Below are positions 27,283 through 36,202 of a DNA stretch of 64,000 nucleotides, piece after piece. The translations under genes and the position numbers were made by a program. The number at the start of each line of letters is the position of its first letter. The stretch's first letter is position 1. The DNA is from Emticicia aquatilis (lineage in GTDB: Bacteria > Bacteroidota > Bacteroidia > Cytophagales > Spirosomataceae), in NCBI RefSeq assembly GCF_014644295.1, contig NZ_BMKK01000009.1:62001-126000 (forward strand), read 5' to 3'. Under the pieces are notes generated by a model that ran no database searches, was not told the DNA's origin, and saw only the letters and a program-made list of their open reading frames with translations.

Positions 27283-28461
27283 ATGTTGAATGAGCTGTTA
27301 ACCCAAAAATTTAAAGACCATTTTGGGGAAAATCCTACTTTATTAGTACGAGCCCCCGGTCGAATTAATCTTATAGGCGAGCATACCGATTACAATAATG
27401 GATTTGTTCTCCCCGCTGCTATCGACAAAGCTATATACTTCGCAATCTCTCCCAGAAATGATAAAAAGTGTATTTTATTCGCTTATGATTTAGATGATTC
27501 GTATGAGCTTTCTTTAGACAATATTCATAAATCAGAAAAGAATTGGGCTAATTTCCTGATTGGTGTTTTAGCTGAGATTCAAGAATCAGGCAAACAAATC
27601 AATACTGGCTTTAATTTAGTTTTTGGCGGAGATGTACCTCTTGGTGCGGGGCTGTCATCATCGGCAGCCGTAGAAAGCGGAATGGGATTCGCTCTTAACA
27701 AATTATTTGATTTAGGGCTTTCAAAACTCGAATTGGCACTTATTGCCCAACAAGCCGAACACAAATATGCGGGTGTTAACTGTGGTATCATGGATATGTT
27801 TGCTTCGATTCATGGAAAAACAAATTCTGTTATTAAACTCGACTGCCAAGACCTTACTTTTGAATATTTTCCGTTTGATTTCCCAGAATATTCACTCGTT
27901 TTGTGCAATACAGGTGTGAAACATAACCTCGGCGATAGCGAATATAATCAACGTCGAGCCGAATGCGAAGAAGGAATCAGAATACTTCAGAAGCCTTTTC
28001 CACAAGTTGATAGCTTGCGTGATGTAACAATACCAATGCTTCGTAGCCAAGCCGATAAATTATCGCCTGTTGTATATAGTCGTTGCAAATACGTTGTCGA
28101 AGAAATCGAACGAGTAGATGTTGCGTGCGAAGCACTTGAAAATGGAGACTTGACGACTTTCGGTCAAAAAATGTACGAAACGCATGAGGGTCTAAGCCAA
28201 GATTATGAAGTAAGCTGCCCAGAATTAGATTTTTTGGTTGAACAGACACTCAACCTTGACACGGTTGCTGGGGCCAGAATGATGGGTGGTGGCTTTGGTG
28301 GCTGCACAATTAATTTAGTCAAAGCCGATGTTGTAGATGATTTTATTGAAAGTATGACCTTAGCTTATAAAGATAAGTTTGACCGAGAATTACTATCATA
28401 CAAAGTAAAAATCACGAATGGTGTAGAGGAAATACAGGAAATAGTCGAAAAAGCGTCATAA
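27283..28461 (+). CDS. galK: Galactokinase
   Basis: 392 residues; phosphorylates galactose at C1 with ATP, the first step of the Leloir pathway. GHMP-kinase signatures: galactose-binding RAPGRINLIGEHTDYNNG (23-40), phosphate-binding PLGAGLSSSAA (119-129), catalytic aspartate in GIMDMFAS (Asp171), and C-terminal GARMMGGGFGGCTINLV. Length is normal. No galT, galM or galE lies nearby, so the pathway is split on the chromosome. Two LacI-type sites and a terminator-like hairpin precede the gene. It converges with the fimbria-like operon at an 11-base gap. Confidence 0.96.
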   Translation: MLNELLTQKFKDHFGENPTLLVRAPGRINLIGEHTDYNNGFVLPAAIDKAIYFAISPRNDKKCILFAYDLDDSYELSLDNIHKSEKNWANFLIGVLAEIQESGKQINTGFNLVFGGDVPLGAGLSSSAAVESGMGFALNKLFDLGLSKLELALIAQQAEHKYAGVNCGIMDMFASIHGKTNSVIKLDCQDLTFEYFPFDFPEYSLVLCNTGVKHNLGDSEYNQRRAECEEGIRILQKPFPQVDSLRDVTIPMLRSQADKLSPVVYSRCKYVVEEIERVDVACEALENGDLTTFGQKMYETHEGLSQDYEVSCPELDFLVEQTLNLDTVAGARMMGGGFGGCTINLVKADVVDDFIESMTLAYKDKFDRELLSYKVKITNGVEEIQEIVEKAS

Positions 28462-28472
28462 ATTTTTATAAC

Positions 28473-28979
28473 TTATAATTCAACAATCGTGTAGGTGATT
28501 GTTGTGCTATATGTTTTTACTGGCAATATAACCGATATACCACTTAACGAGTACTCAATCGGTATATTACTAAGGCTAATACCACCCAGACTTAAAAAAC
28601 TAACGTTTATTGTAAAAAAAGCAGTAGAAATATTTGTAATAGTTTGAGCAGTAGTGCCTCCACTGGCACTCACTGCACTCAAAATACTGGGCGTTCCAGC
28701 ACCAGTTCTGCGAGCAGTTAGTACTAAATTATTGTGCCAATCAGTATTGGTTTTACTAACCGAAATCCGATAGTTTTTGGCCACCAACAAGGACCCCAAA
28801 CCACTGGCAGTAATCAATGTTTGATTAGCTGCACTGGTCAACGTACTGGGCGAATAATCGCTTCCCGTAGTTGAAATTGCGGTAATACTTGGTAGCCAGT
28901 TTCCACTAACCGAAATAGCCTGACCTTCAGCCAACAAACTTATCGTTAGTAAAACCCCAAGAAGTCCAGTCTTTATCAT
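28473..28979 (-). CDS. Small secreted protein, candidate minor fimbrial subunit
   Basis: 168 residues with a signal peptide ending near AEGQA. The mature part is Ser/Thr/Gly-rich and predicted all-beta (LGSLLVAKNYRISVSKTNTDW, TAQTITNISTAFFTINVSF). It ends in YSTTITYTIVEL, like the ends of the other two small proteins of the operon (TYTLIDN, TYTLADN). It is the last gene of the five-gene minus-strand operon, three bases after its neighbour. It is the most divergent of the three and has internal features of a tip or adaptor subunit, but that is inference. I do not recognise a named family. Confidence 0.6.
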   Translation of the reverse strand: MIKTGLLGVLLTISLLAEGQAISVSGNWLPSITAISTTGSDYSPSTLTSAANQTLITASGLGSLLVAKNYRISVSKTNTDWHNNLVLTARRTGAGTPSILSAVSASGGTTAQTITNISTAFFTINVSFLSLGGISLSNIPIEYSLSGISVILPVKTYSTTITYTIVEL

Positions 28980-28982
28980 AAA

Positions 28983-29522
28983 TCAATTATCAATGAGTGT
29001 GTAAGTAATCTGGACAACGTTTGTGCCACTTCTCAGCAATCCATAGTTTGAAACATTCACGGTATAAGTAAGTTTAAATCCGTTGCCAACTCCAACGCCT
29101 GTATATGCCCCAGTAATATTATTTAAGACAGTGGCAGCCGTTCCGAGTGTTATAGGGCTTGCCACACTCGCCACTATTGTTCCCAGTGTTCCGCCGCCGC
29201 CCACTGCTGCATTCAAACCTAATTTTAATTGTAATCCACTCGGCACAGTACCAGCCGAAATACTGGCTTCTATTCTTCGGCTTACACCGCTCGCTACTGC
29301 CGAAGTAAAATTGAGCCATTTGGTTTCGTCGCTGACAGTAGTTGTTAGTGCCAAACCAGCCGTTGCAGGGCTTCCCAACGTCAATGTACTACTTCCACTT
29401 GAGGCTATACTTATTCGGGCAACACTACTAAAAGTCAAACTTACCGAAGCATTGCCAGAAGTCTGAGCTTTGCCTTTTAGGTAAATAAGCGTTAGTAATA
29501 ATGTAAGCACGATTTTTCTCAT
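28983..29522 (-). CDS. Small secreted beta-rich protein, candidate fimbrial subunit
   Basis: 179 residues, signal peptide ending near KGKAQ. Shares with the 196-residue protein at the head of the operon the pattern VLxxITxxYTGxG, LTYTxxV and the end YGxLRxGTxxxxxTYTLxDN. The N-terminal ASVSLTFSSVARISI is an alternating strand that could serve as a donor strand. The middle (ASGVSRRIEASISAG) recalls spore-coat-U/Csu-like pilin subunits, but no cysteines are present. It starts two bases after the usher-like gene stop. Structural subunit role is inferred from context and repeats among the three proteins. Confidence 0.62.
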   Translation of the reverse strand: MRKIVLTLLLTLIYLKGKAQTSGNASVSLTFSSVARISIASSGSSTLTLGSPATAGLALTTTVSDETKWLNFTSAVASGVSRRIEASISAGTVPSGLQLKLGLNAAVGGGGTLGTIVASVASPITLGTAATVLNNITGAYTGVGVGNGFKLTYTVNVSNYGLLRSGTNVVQITYTLIDN

Positions 29523-29524
29523 TT

Positions 29525-32500
29525 CTATTCTAAATTTGAGGCTACACTCTTGTTTAAGTTATCGCTCTGTTTGATGCTCGAAGTGCGGTTGCCTTCTATA
29601 TTCCCTGTTTTTGTTTTATTACGCTGCACAATTCTATTTTGCAACTGAAACTTGGGTTCGACCTCCAACTTTATTAATATCGGTTCTCGCTTCAGAATAA
29701 GGCTAACTGGCGTCGAATCGAATAGTTTTTTGGCCTGATTGGCTTTATTATTCTTTGAAATAGGCTGTGATACTTTCTTTTTATTATCGGTAGATGTTCG
29801 ATTTGAATTCTGCTTTTTACTATCAGTTCCCTGCTTATCTACAAGTTTGAAGGTTCTCGGCATAAATTCTATCTGACGCTCAACTGGACGCACAGCAAAT
29901 TCGGTTTTCTTAATCTTATCAACCACAATTTCTATCGTTTGTTGGGCATTTATCACCGTGAACCCTTCTTCATTACCTGCCAAAGTTGCTAAAATTTGCC
30001 AAGTACCAGGCTTCATCTCTTTGAACGAAAACCGATTACTTTCATTCAATTGAGTAACAAAACTTTCATTATCATTAAAAAGCTTCACCAAAACAACTGG
30101 CTTTTCGGTATAATTTGTGGCAAGTTTTTCACCATCTTCAAAAAACACCTTTCCTTCAATTCCACCTGTTTTTAGTAACTGTATCTGAATATTGGTCGTG
30201 CTATCAGCTTTTAAATTTACTTCTAATGGCAATTTTACGTTCGTAATTACACCAAATGGAGTTGTGCTTTTATCTATTTCAAGGTAATATTTATCTGGAA
30301 TTAATTTATTAAAATAAAAATTACCGTTTTCGTCAGTTAGCATACGTTTTTCGCCTAACTGAACCACAATACCTTTCTTGCTCGTGCTATTAGAAAGGCC
30401 CAAAATCTGCCCTCTGATATTACTCAGATTTTTATTTTTAGCAACTGGGGCATTGATTCGTAGTGTATATTTCAGCGATAGATACGTTGTTTTCTGAAAA
30501 TCGACCGATAAGTTCGGTATAAAAGTTTGTCCCGCAGTTAGGTTAAAACTATGATTTTTAATCCTAAGCCCTACCGACAAATCAACTAAGCTTCTATTTT
30601 CGATGAGTTCGTCGGGTGCGAAATTATTTCTATACGAAAAATTAGCATTCAATTTATCGCCTACAAACATTCGCAAAGAACCACCATAGAAAAACAAATC
30701 TGTCAGTGTGTTTTCGGTCGAGAATCGGCTTGTTCGTTGGTGTTCAGCCATTCCGCCAATCCACATCCACGGAAAAACTCTCACTTGAGGTTGTAGAGAA
30801 TTAGCTATCGACTGTCTCGGCACACTTGCGTCGTTATTTTGTAATAGATTTTGAGCGGTACCGTATCTTCCTTCATACCAAAGAATAAATTTAGGAGCAT
30901 TCAGATTGTAGGCGATTCGGGCAAAATCTTGTTTGAAATGAAACTTTTTAGGTTCGAGCCTGTCTTCTCGTTCTTGTTTATTATAACTCAGCAATAAATT
31001 GCTAAACTTACTAAGTTGGAAACTGGTGAATGCCTGTATACTTGAATTATAAGGCGATATATTAAAATTAATGGCATCTAAACTCGGATTTATACGAGTA
31101 ATATTATTCCCTACACCGATACTTATTTTCTTACTAAGAGCAATCGAAAGATTATTGACCAACAAATAACTGTTGTTATAATATCCATAAAAGTCCTTGC
31201 CAGCATATATGTAGTCGCTGTGGAGTTGGAATCTTTTAAGTTGTATCGAAACCCGATTAAAAAGACCATAATCATACTGTTGCTCTACCCTATTTCCTAC
31301 TACTTCGGTTTCCCAGTTTAATACTTTCCCCTGAAATTTTGTAGAAACTCCCACTAAATCTGACCAAAATGCTCGGTTTTTCTTGACCATGTATTTCGAC
31401 ATATAATCAATCGAGACCCTAAACTTGGTACTTGGTTTCAGAAAAAAACTACCTCCAAATGTTTCTTTTTGCTCATTAAAAAACCTTGGTTGAATATAAA
31501 ATCCCGAAAAACCGAGCTTCTTAAATTCATTATCAATACGCATTCCACGGCCAAAACGACCAAATTCCATGAGGTTATTAAATTGCAAAGTATAGTCGCC
31601 TAATTTGATAAAGTTTTGATTTTTAAAACTATAATTAAGCGAATACACATCGTAGCTTCCCAAAATCGGAATATCAATATTGGTGGGGCCATGAGCCGTA
31701 AAATCTAAGAAATGCTTACCTTTCATATCCAAAAAACCTCTGCCTCTAATATCAAACTGCACCCCCGAAGTATTTTTGTTGCCAATCATATAATTGGTGT
31801 ACCATATACCTGCTTCAATCGGAAATCTTAGATATGGGTCTTTTTTCTTGATTTTATTAGAATATACTGGCAGTGAATTAATCACTTGTATCGGCACAAG
31901 CGAATCTTTCAGATAGGCTTTGATACCCAAGGGAGTTTCCCATGAATTACTATCGCTCTCTTTTATCAGTTGTATGTTTTTGAGCCTTACCGATTCATTT
32001 GGACCTATTTTTAGCGAATCATTATTAAACTCTATTCGCCCACCTATGCTTTCGAGCCTTACTTCTTCCTGACTATTGCCTAAATTATGTATCAAATACT
32101 CTACTTTTAGCGTATCTCCTTCTTTAACATACTCTGGCAAAACCACTGGAGTTATTTCTACTTTTCTTACTCTTACTACATCAATCAATAATTTCTTTGA
32201 GATAATCGGCCCATCTTTCCTTTTTGCATAGACATAAAGCGTAAAACTCCCTGCCTTTGCGAACTTTGGAGACATGATGGTATAAATGTATCGGAGGGTT
32301 TCTTCATTGACTTGGTTTTGTGGCTCTTTCTTGAAAAGTACTTGCCAATAAGCAGGAACTCCAACCGAAACAATGATAGGTTCTTGCAATTTGGTAGGGC
32401 TTTTTACTTCAAAAATGATGTTAAAATGAGAACCAGGTGAAGCTGTTTTTGGAATATTAAGCATATTTATTTCTAATTCCTCTTGTCCGAAACAACCAAA

Positions 32501-32542
32501 AGAAATCATCAAACAAAATAATATATAGTAAAAGGGCTTCAC
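29525..32542 (-). CDS. Usher-like outer-membrane barrel protein with N-terminal Ig-like and C-terminal carboxypeptidase-regulatory-like domains
   Basis: 1005 residues, GTG start directly at a signal peptide (ends near FGQ). Order: two Ig-like domains (about 20-230; the second includes VEYLIHNLGNSQEEVRLE), a long alternating barrel region (about 240-725; e.g. FIKLGDYTLQFNNLMEFGRF, similar to the early strands of ushers), then two carboxypeptidase-regulatory-like domains (about 735-880; MLTDENGNFYFNKLIPDKYY and GIEGKVFFEDG). The last 120 residues are polar, Lys/Asn/Ser-rich and probably disordered. Barrel plus a 'DENGNFxFxxLxPxxYxLEID' domain is how fimbrial ushers are built. It is flanked by a chaperone-like gene and small secreted subunits. 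An alternative is an unrelated surface barrel with adhesin function. Confidence 0.55.
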   Translation of the reverse strand: MKPFYYILFCLMISFGCFGQEELEINMLNIPKTASPGSHFNIIFEVKSPTKLQEPIIVSVGVPAYWQVLFKKEPQNQVNEETLRYIYTIMSPKFAKAGSFTLYVYAKRKDGPIISKKLLIDVVRVRKVEITPVVLPEYVKEGDTLKVEYLIHNLGNSQEEVRLESIGGRIEFNNDSLKIGPNESVRLKNIQLIKESDSNSWETPLGIKAYLKDSLVPIQVINSLPVYSNKIKKKDPYLRFPIEAGIWYTNYMIGNKNTSGVQFDIRGRGFLDMKGKHFLDFTAHGPTNIDIPILGSYDVYSLNYSFKNQNFIKLGDYTLQFNNLMEFGRFGRGMRIDNEFKKLGFSGFYIQPRFFNEQKETFGGSFFLKPSTKFRVSIDYMSKYMVKKNRAFWSDLVGVSTKFQGKVLNWETEVVGNRVEQQYDYGLFNRVSIQLKRFQLHSDYIYAGKDFYGYYNNSYLLVNNLSIALSKKISIGVGNNITRINPSLDAINFNISPYNSSIQAFTSFQLSKFSNLLLSYNKQEREDRLEPKKFHFKQDFARIAYNLNAPKFILWYEGRYGTAQNLLQNNDASVPRQSIANSLQPQVRVFPWMWIGGMAEHQRTSRFSTENTLTDLFFYGGSLRMFVGDKLNANFSYRNNFAPDELIENRSLVDLSVGLRIKNHSFNLTAGQTFIPNLSVDFQKTTYLSLKYTLRINAPVAKNKNLSNIRGQILGLSNSTSKKGIVVQLGEKRMLTDENGNFYFNKLIPDKYYLEIDKSTTPFGVITNVKLPLEVNLKADSTTNIQIQLLKTGGIEGKVFFEDGEKLATNYTEKPVVLVKLFNDNESFVTQLNESNRFSFKEMKPGTWQILATLAGNEEGFTVINAQQTIEIVVDKIKKTEFAVRPVERQIEFMPRTFKLVDKQGTDSKKQNSNRTSTDNKKKVSQPISKNNKANQAKKLFDSTPVSLILKREPILIKLEVEPKFQLQNRIVQRNKTKTGNIEGNRTSSIKQSDNLNKSVASNLE

Positions 32543-32582
32543 AGGTCTATTAGTCAGGGAATTATTAGGCGTAAGTCAATAT

Positions 32583-33374
32583 TTACTCTATCTCAATCGT
32601 CAGGTTCGACCCAATTAGGTTCTTACCGTTATCTGCTACCAATACTCCGTCGTACTTACCCTTGGGCAAATCGCTTACTTCAATTTCAAAATTGCTGCAT
32701 TTTTCGGGAAATACTCGGCGAGGGTTTGCATCTAAAGTCTTTATTTTCTGGCCTTTAGCATCATAGATTTCTAATTGCATTTTTGTGCGAACCACAAACT
32801 GCCCTTCATTCTTGAGTTGGACTTCCACTAATCGAGAAGATATTTGGGTTTTCTTTAGATTTATATCTTCAAAGGTCATCTTTGGTGCTTCAAAAGAGCC
32901 TAAATCAACTAAAATCTGAATAGCATATCTTACTTTTGATGCTATGTTTAGTCCATTTTTTTCGCTGGTCGAAACGGGGTCGCCAGGTTCAATCATTATC
33001 ACTACCCAGTATGTACCTTTCTTATCGACTTGACGTGGAACATTGATGGTATAAGACAAATCATATTCTTCTCCGCCTACTAAATTCTTTTCATCAATGC
33101 TCGTTTTGAGCCAATTTTTCAAACTTCTATCATGGGTTTCGGTACTCGAAAAAACCTCGTTTTTTCCACAAGAAAATAGCATATCTTGTTTATATGCCAC
33201 AAACTTTTCGAGTTTTACGCCATCATTTTTTAGTTTTATTTTTCCTGTAATAATACTTCCATCCGAACCCGTATGTTGGTGAGTAAGACCATTTAAGACG
33301 ACTATCGTTCCGAATGTTTGAGTTGACCAGAAAAGAAATAAAACCAAATAAGCAGCAATACGACGATTTCTCAT
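32583..33374 (-). CDS. Periplasmic chaperone-like Ig-fold protein
   Basis: 263 residues with a signal peptide ending near STQTFG. The mature protein looks like two beta-sandwich domains. The first, about 25-145, includes TGKIKLKNDGVKLEKFVAYKQ and YDLSYTINVPRQVDKKGTYW. The second, about 155-263, includes VEVQLKNEGQFVV, TLDANPRRVFPEKCSNFEIE and LPKGKYDGVLVADNGKNL. Such two-domain architecture, 'extra protein' opposed strands and the position between subunit and usher-like genes suit a fimbrial chaperone, though the classic FGS/FGL chaperone signatures are not evident. Related architecture occurs in DUF916/DUF3324-type surface proteins, which is the main alternative. Confidence 0.5.
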   Translation of the reverse strand: MRNRRIAAYLVLFLFWSTQTFGTIVVLNGLTHQHTGSDGSIITGKIKLKNDGVKLEKFVAYKQDMLFSCGKNEVFSSTETHDRSLKNWLKTSIDEKNLVGGEEYDLSYTINVPRQVDKKGTYWVVIMIEPGDPVSTSEKNGLNIASKVRYAIQILVDLGSFEAPKMTFEDINLKKTQISSRLVEVQLKNEGQFVVRTKMQLEIYDAKGQKIKTLDANPRRVFPEKCSNFEIEVSDLPKGKYDGVLVADNGKNLIGSNLTIEIE

Positions 33375-33412
33375 TTGAAGGATGGATTTTATTTAAACAA
33401 GTACAATAAAGA

Positions 33413-33445
33413 TATGGCTTAGCTAAATCGAATAACTAAGCCATA
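33413..33445 (-). terminator. Intra-operon hairpin after the first subunit gene
   Basis: A perfect ten-pair stem (TATGGCTTAG with its complement) and a 13-base loop lie between the 196-residue subunit gene and the chaperone-like gene. On the minus strand it is followed by TCTTTATTG, a poor T run, so partial termination or 3'-end stabilisation of the subunit message is more likely than full stop. Confidence 0.6.
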
Positions 33446-33479
33446 CAACTTAACCTTTTTATAAATACTGATACCAAAA

Positions 33480-34070
33480 TTAATTATCTGCCAGTGTATA
33501 AGTTACTGTAATGGTGTATGTACCTGCTCTCAAAGCTCCATATTGAGCCGAACTGAGCGTAGCAGGCAAAACATCTGAAGTATATGTCAGCAAACTACCA
33601 TCCGTTGCTCCAGTTCCTGTGTAACAACTCGTGATACCATCTAAGACTTTCACGGTTGTACCAGTGGCTAAGGTTTGAGTTGGAGCCAATACCACCTGAG
33701 CTCCAGTAGTTGTACCAAGCACACCAGAACCAGATGAAGGCGTTGCGGCTGCAACTTTTACGTTCAGACCATTAGTAAGCGATGTAACCCCAGTAGCAGT
33801 AACATAAATCTTGCGGTCAGTTATGGCTGTACCCATAATTGAAGAATACTGTAAGTACAAAGCAGCACCACTCGCAACAGCCCCCGTGATTGGGTCACCG
33901 GCTACTGCGGGAGCCGAATAAGTCAATGTCTTAGTGTTGCCAGTTGTAGGGCTAATTCTAATCATTGTTACTGCCGGAATCTCAATACTGACATTATGTG
34001 AAGTAGTTTGGGCAAAGGACTCGGTGTAGATTCCACTTAAAAGTGCAAGTGCGATAATTATCTTTCTCAT
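33480..34070 (-). CDS. Small secreted beta-rich protein, candidate major fimbrial subunit
   Basis: 196 residues, signal peptide ending near ESFAQ. The mature part starts with TTSHNVSIEIPAVTMIRIS, an alternating strand, is Thr/Ala/Gly-rich, and ends in YGALRAGTYTITVTYTLADN, closely matching the end of the 179-residue protein. A single Cys (ITSCYTG) is present, so no disulfide. It is the first gene of the operon and is followed by a stable hairpin, the usual position of a major pilin whose message is kept in excess. The assignment to a fimbria-like fibre is inferred. Confidence 0.62.
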   Translation of the reverse strand: MRKIIIALALLSGIYTESFAQTTSHNVSIEIPAVTMIRISPTTGNTKTLTYSAPAVAGDPITGAVASGAALYLQYSSIMGTAITDRKIYVTATGVTSLTNGLNVKVAAATPSSGSGVLGTTTGAQVVLAPTQTLATGTTVKVLDGITSCYTGTGATDGSLLTYTSDVLPATLSSAQYGALRAGTYTITVTYTLADN

Positions 34071-34579
34071 TGACGTAAATGGGTGTTTAATAAAAATATG
34101 GATATAACAAACGGTGATACAATTTTTAGTCTTTCAAGACACTCTAATAGCATTTCTGAATTTTTAACACAGCAATAGCAGGTAATTAATTTCGGAAACA
34201 CAATTTTGTGGCTCAGAAACTAATTTCTTATTAAAAGGGGGTGTTTAACGGAGAGTTAGACTACAATATTTTATAGTCTTTATACTATAAACTGCGGCAA
34301 GAAATATACCAATCAACGAAAGTAATAGAGAATATACATCTAAGCAAGTAATTATAGGCAAAATAGTATGTATTACTGAGGATTTCTATTATGCAGTAAC
34401 TAATAGCAAAAATTGTACCATTTGCTTTTTTAATAATTGGCAGATTTAAGTCCTAAAAATCAATTAATTGAAAGTAAATCATAAAAGTGTTACACGTCTA
34501 AAAAATAAATATTATTTTCGCTAATCGTTTACTGACCAGTAGGCTCGCCCAAATCAATTAGTATCAAGTACAGCAATTC
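34071..34579. other. Intergenic region between the fimbria-like operon and glpD
   Basis: 509 AT-rich bases between divergent genes, with no supported ORF. Two small dyads: GTCTT-TC-AAGAC (34129-34140) and TTATAGT-N6-ACTATAA (34271-34290). Either could be a regulator site for the fimbria-like operon. No clear TAnnTTTG promoter was found. Confidence 0.4.
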
Positions 34580-36202
34580 ATGAATAGAAGTAAAAACCTT
34601 GAAAGATTACAAAACGAACAATTTGATATTTGCATCATTGGTGGTGGTGCCAGTGGTGCAGGATGTGCCTTAGATGCTACTTTGCGAGGTTTTAAAGTAG
34701 CCTTGATTGAAAAAGAAGACTTTGCAGCCGAAACTTCTTCAAAATCAACCAAACTAATTCATGGAGGAGTAAGATATTTGGAGCAAGCCTTCAAAAATTT
34801 TGATTTTGCCCAACTTCGCCAAGTCAGACATGGGCTTGAAGAACGCCATACCGTGATTCGTAATGCACCGCACTTAGCTCACCCATTGGCCTTGATTACG
34901 CCAGTATTTAGTTGGTTTGAAGGTTTTTACTTTACTATTGGGCTTACTATTTATGGTTTCTTTGCCAAAAACGATACCATGCCCAAAGCCCAATGGCTTA
35001 ATAAAAAAGAGACATTTGAGCATATCCCTACGCTTACGCCAAAGCTTCATAGCTCTGTAATGTATTACGATGGCCAGCTCGACGATGCACGTTATTGTTT
35101 AGCCCTTGCCCACTCTGCCGACGAAGCAGGAGCAGCCGTAGTTAATCATGCCTCAATCACAAATTTTGAAAAAGATAGCAGCGGTAAGTTGATTGCTGCA
35201 ACCATAAAAGACAATCTTTCAGATAAAAGCTTTAGCGTTAAAGCCAAACTTTTCATTAACTGCACTGGCCCACACGGAGATAGTATTAGGCTATTGGCAA
35301 ACCCTGACCAAGAAAAACGCCTACGCCCAAGTAAGGGTGTGCATATCATGCTTCCTCCCGAAGTTTTGCGTAGCCAAGATGCGATGCTGATTCCTAAAAC
35401 CAAAGATGGTAGGGTTGTTTTTGTTATTCCGTTTGAAGGTGAAGTGATGGTAGGCACAACCGACGATGAATACCGAGATTTAGATAAAGAGCCTATTTTA
35501 ATTGAACAGGAAATTGATTTCTTGCTCGATACACTCCGACCATACATTGCCAAAGTTCCAGATAAATCACAAATTAAGTCTGGATTTGGCGGTTTACGTC
35601 CACTTATCGCTTCGTCTGGCTCGAAAGCAACAAAAAAACTGGTACGTGACCACGAAGTAGAATACGATGAGAAATCAAATTTACTGAGCCTTTTAGGTGG
35701 TAAATGGACTACTTATCGCTTAATGGCAAAGGATACAATTGATGAAGCGTGTAAGCTTTTGAATAACGAAACTGAATGTACCACCGAGCTTCACTATCTA
35801 ATTGGTGGAGAAAATTATAATTTTGAAGAATGGAAAATCATTCAGAAAAAATATAATCTCGACGAAGATATTTGTCAGCATTTAGTAAAAAAATACGGTA
35901 CTAAGGCACACAATGTGCTGGAAACCTCGATTCAAACTGACCGAATTCATAAAGATTATCCATTCATCAAAGCCGAAGTGATTTACACGGTTCGTGAGGA
36001 AATGGTAGGCAGCCTCCGAGATTTCTTTGCCCGCCGAACTCGCATGGAATTAATGGATTGGAAAGCTACATTTAATTCGGTAGATGCAGTAGCAGAAATC
36101 ATGGCTTCCGAACTAAATTGGAATGAACAACAAACACAAACCAATATTGCTGATTATAAAAAGCTTTTGAAAAATTTCATGCAAAAAGCCAATGTAATTT
36201 AG
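34580..36202 (+). CDS. glpD: Glycerol-3-phosphate dehydrogenase, FAD-dependent
   Basis: 540 residues; oxidises sn-glycerol 3-phosphate to dihydroxyacetone phosphate and passes electrons to quinone at the inner membrane. The FAD-binding motif is DICIIGGGASGAGCALDA (about 16-33), followed by KSTKLIHGGVRYLEQ, a GlpD hallmark. Further family segments are PSKGVHIMLP, VMVGTTDDEYRDLDKEP, SGFGGLRPL and LLGGKWTTYRLMAKD. The C-terminal domain holds EVIYTVREEMVGSLRDFFARRTRM. The gene is alone, with its stop overlapping by four bases that of the convergent outer-membrane protein gene. No glpK or glpF is adjacent. Confidence 0.93.
   Translation: MNRSKNLERLQNEQFDICIIGGGASGAGCALDATLRGFKVALIEKEDFAAETSSKSTKLIHGGVRYLEQAFKNFDFAQLRQVRHGLEERHTVIRNAPHLAHPLALITPVFSWFEGFYFTIGLTIYGFFAKNDTMPKAQWLNKKETFEHIPTLTPKLHSSVMYYDGQLDDARYCLALAHSADEAGAAVVNHASITNFEKDSSGKLIAATIKDNLSDKSFSVKAKLFINCTGPHGDSIRLLANPDQEKRLRPSKGVHIMLPPEVLRSQDAMLIPKTKDGRVVFVIPFEGEVMVGTTDDEYRDLDKEPILIEQEIDFLLDTLRPYIAKVPDKSQIKSGFGGLRPLIASSGSKATKKLVRDHEVEYDEKSNLLSLLGGKWTTYRLMAKDTIDEACKLLNNETECTTELHYLIGGENYNFEEWKIIQKKYNLDEDICQHLVKKYGTKAHNVLETSIQTDRIHKDYPFIKAEVIYTVREEMVGSLRDFFARRTRMELMDWKATFNSVDAVAEIMASELNWNEQQTQTNIADYKKLLKNFMQKANVI

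Noticed and set aside
28481-28504. CAACAATC-N8-GATTGTTG dyad as a galK terminator
   Set aside because: It is inside the end of the convergent gene's coding sequence and has no T run on the plus strand.
29083-29466. Plus-strand 127-codon frame opposite a fimbrial-subunit-like gene
   Set aside because: Repetitive Pro/Ala/Val composition mirrors the Thr/Gly-rich codons of the real gene on the other strand.
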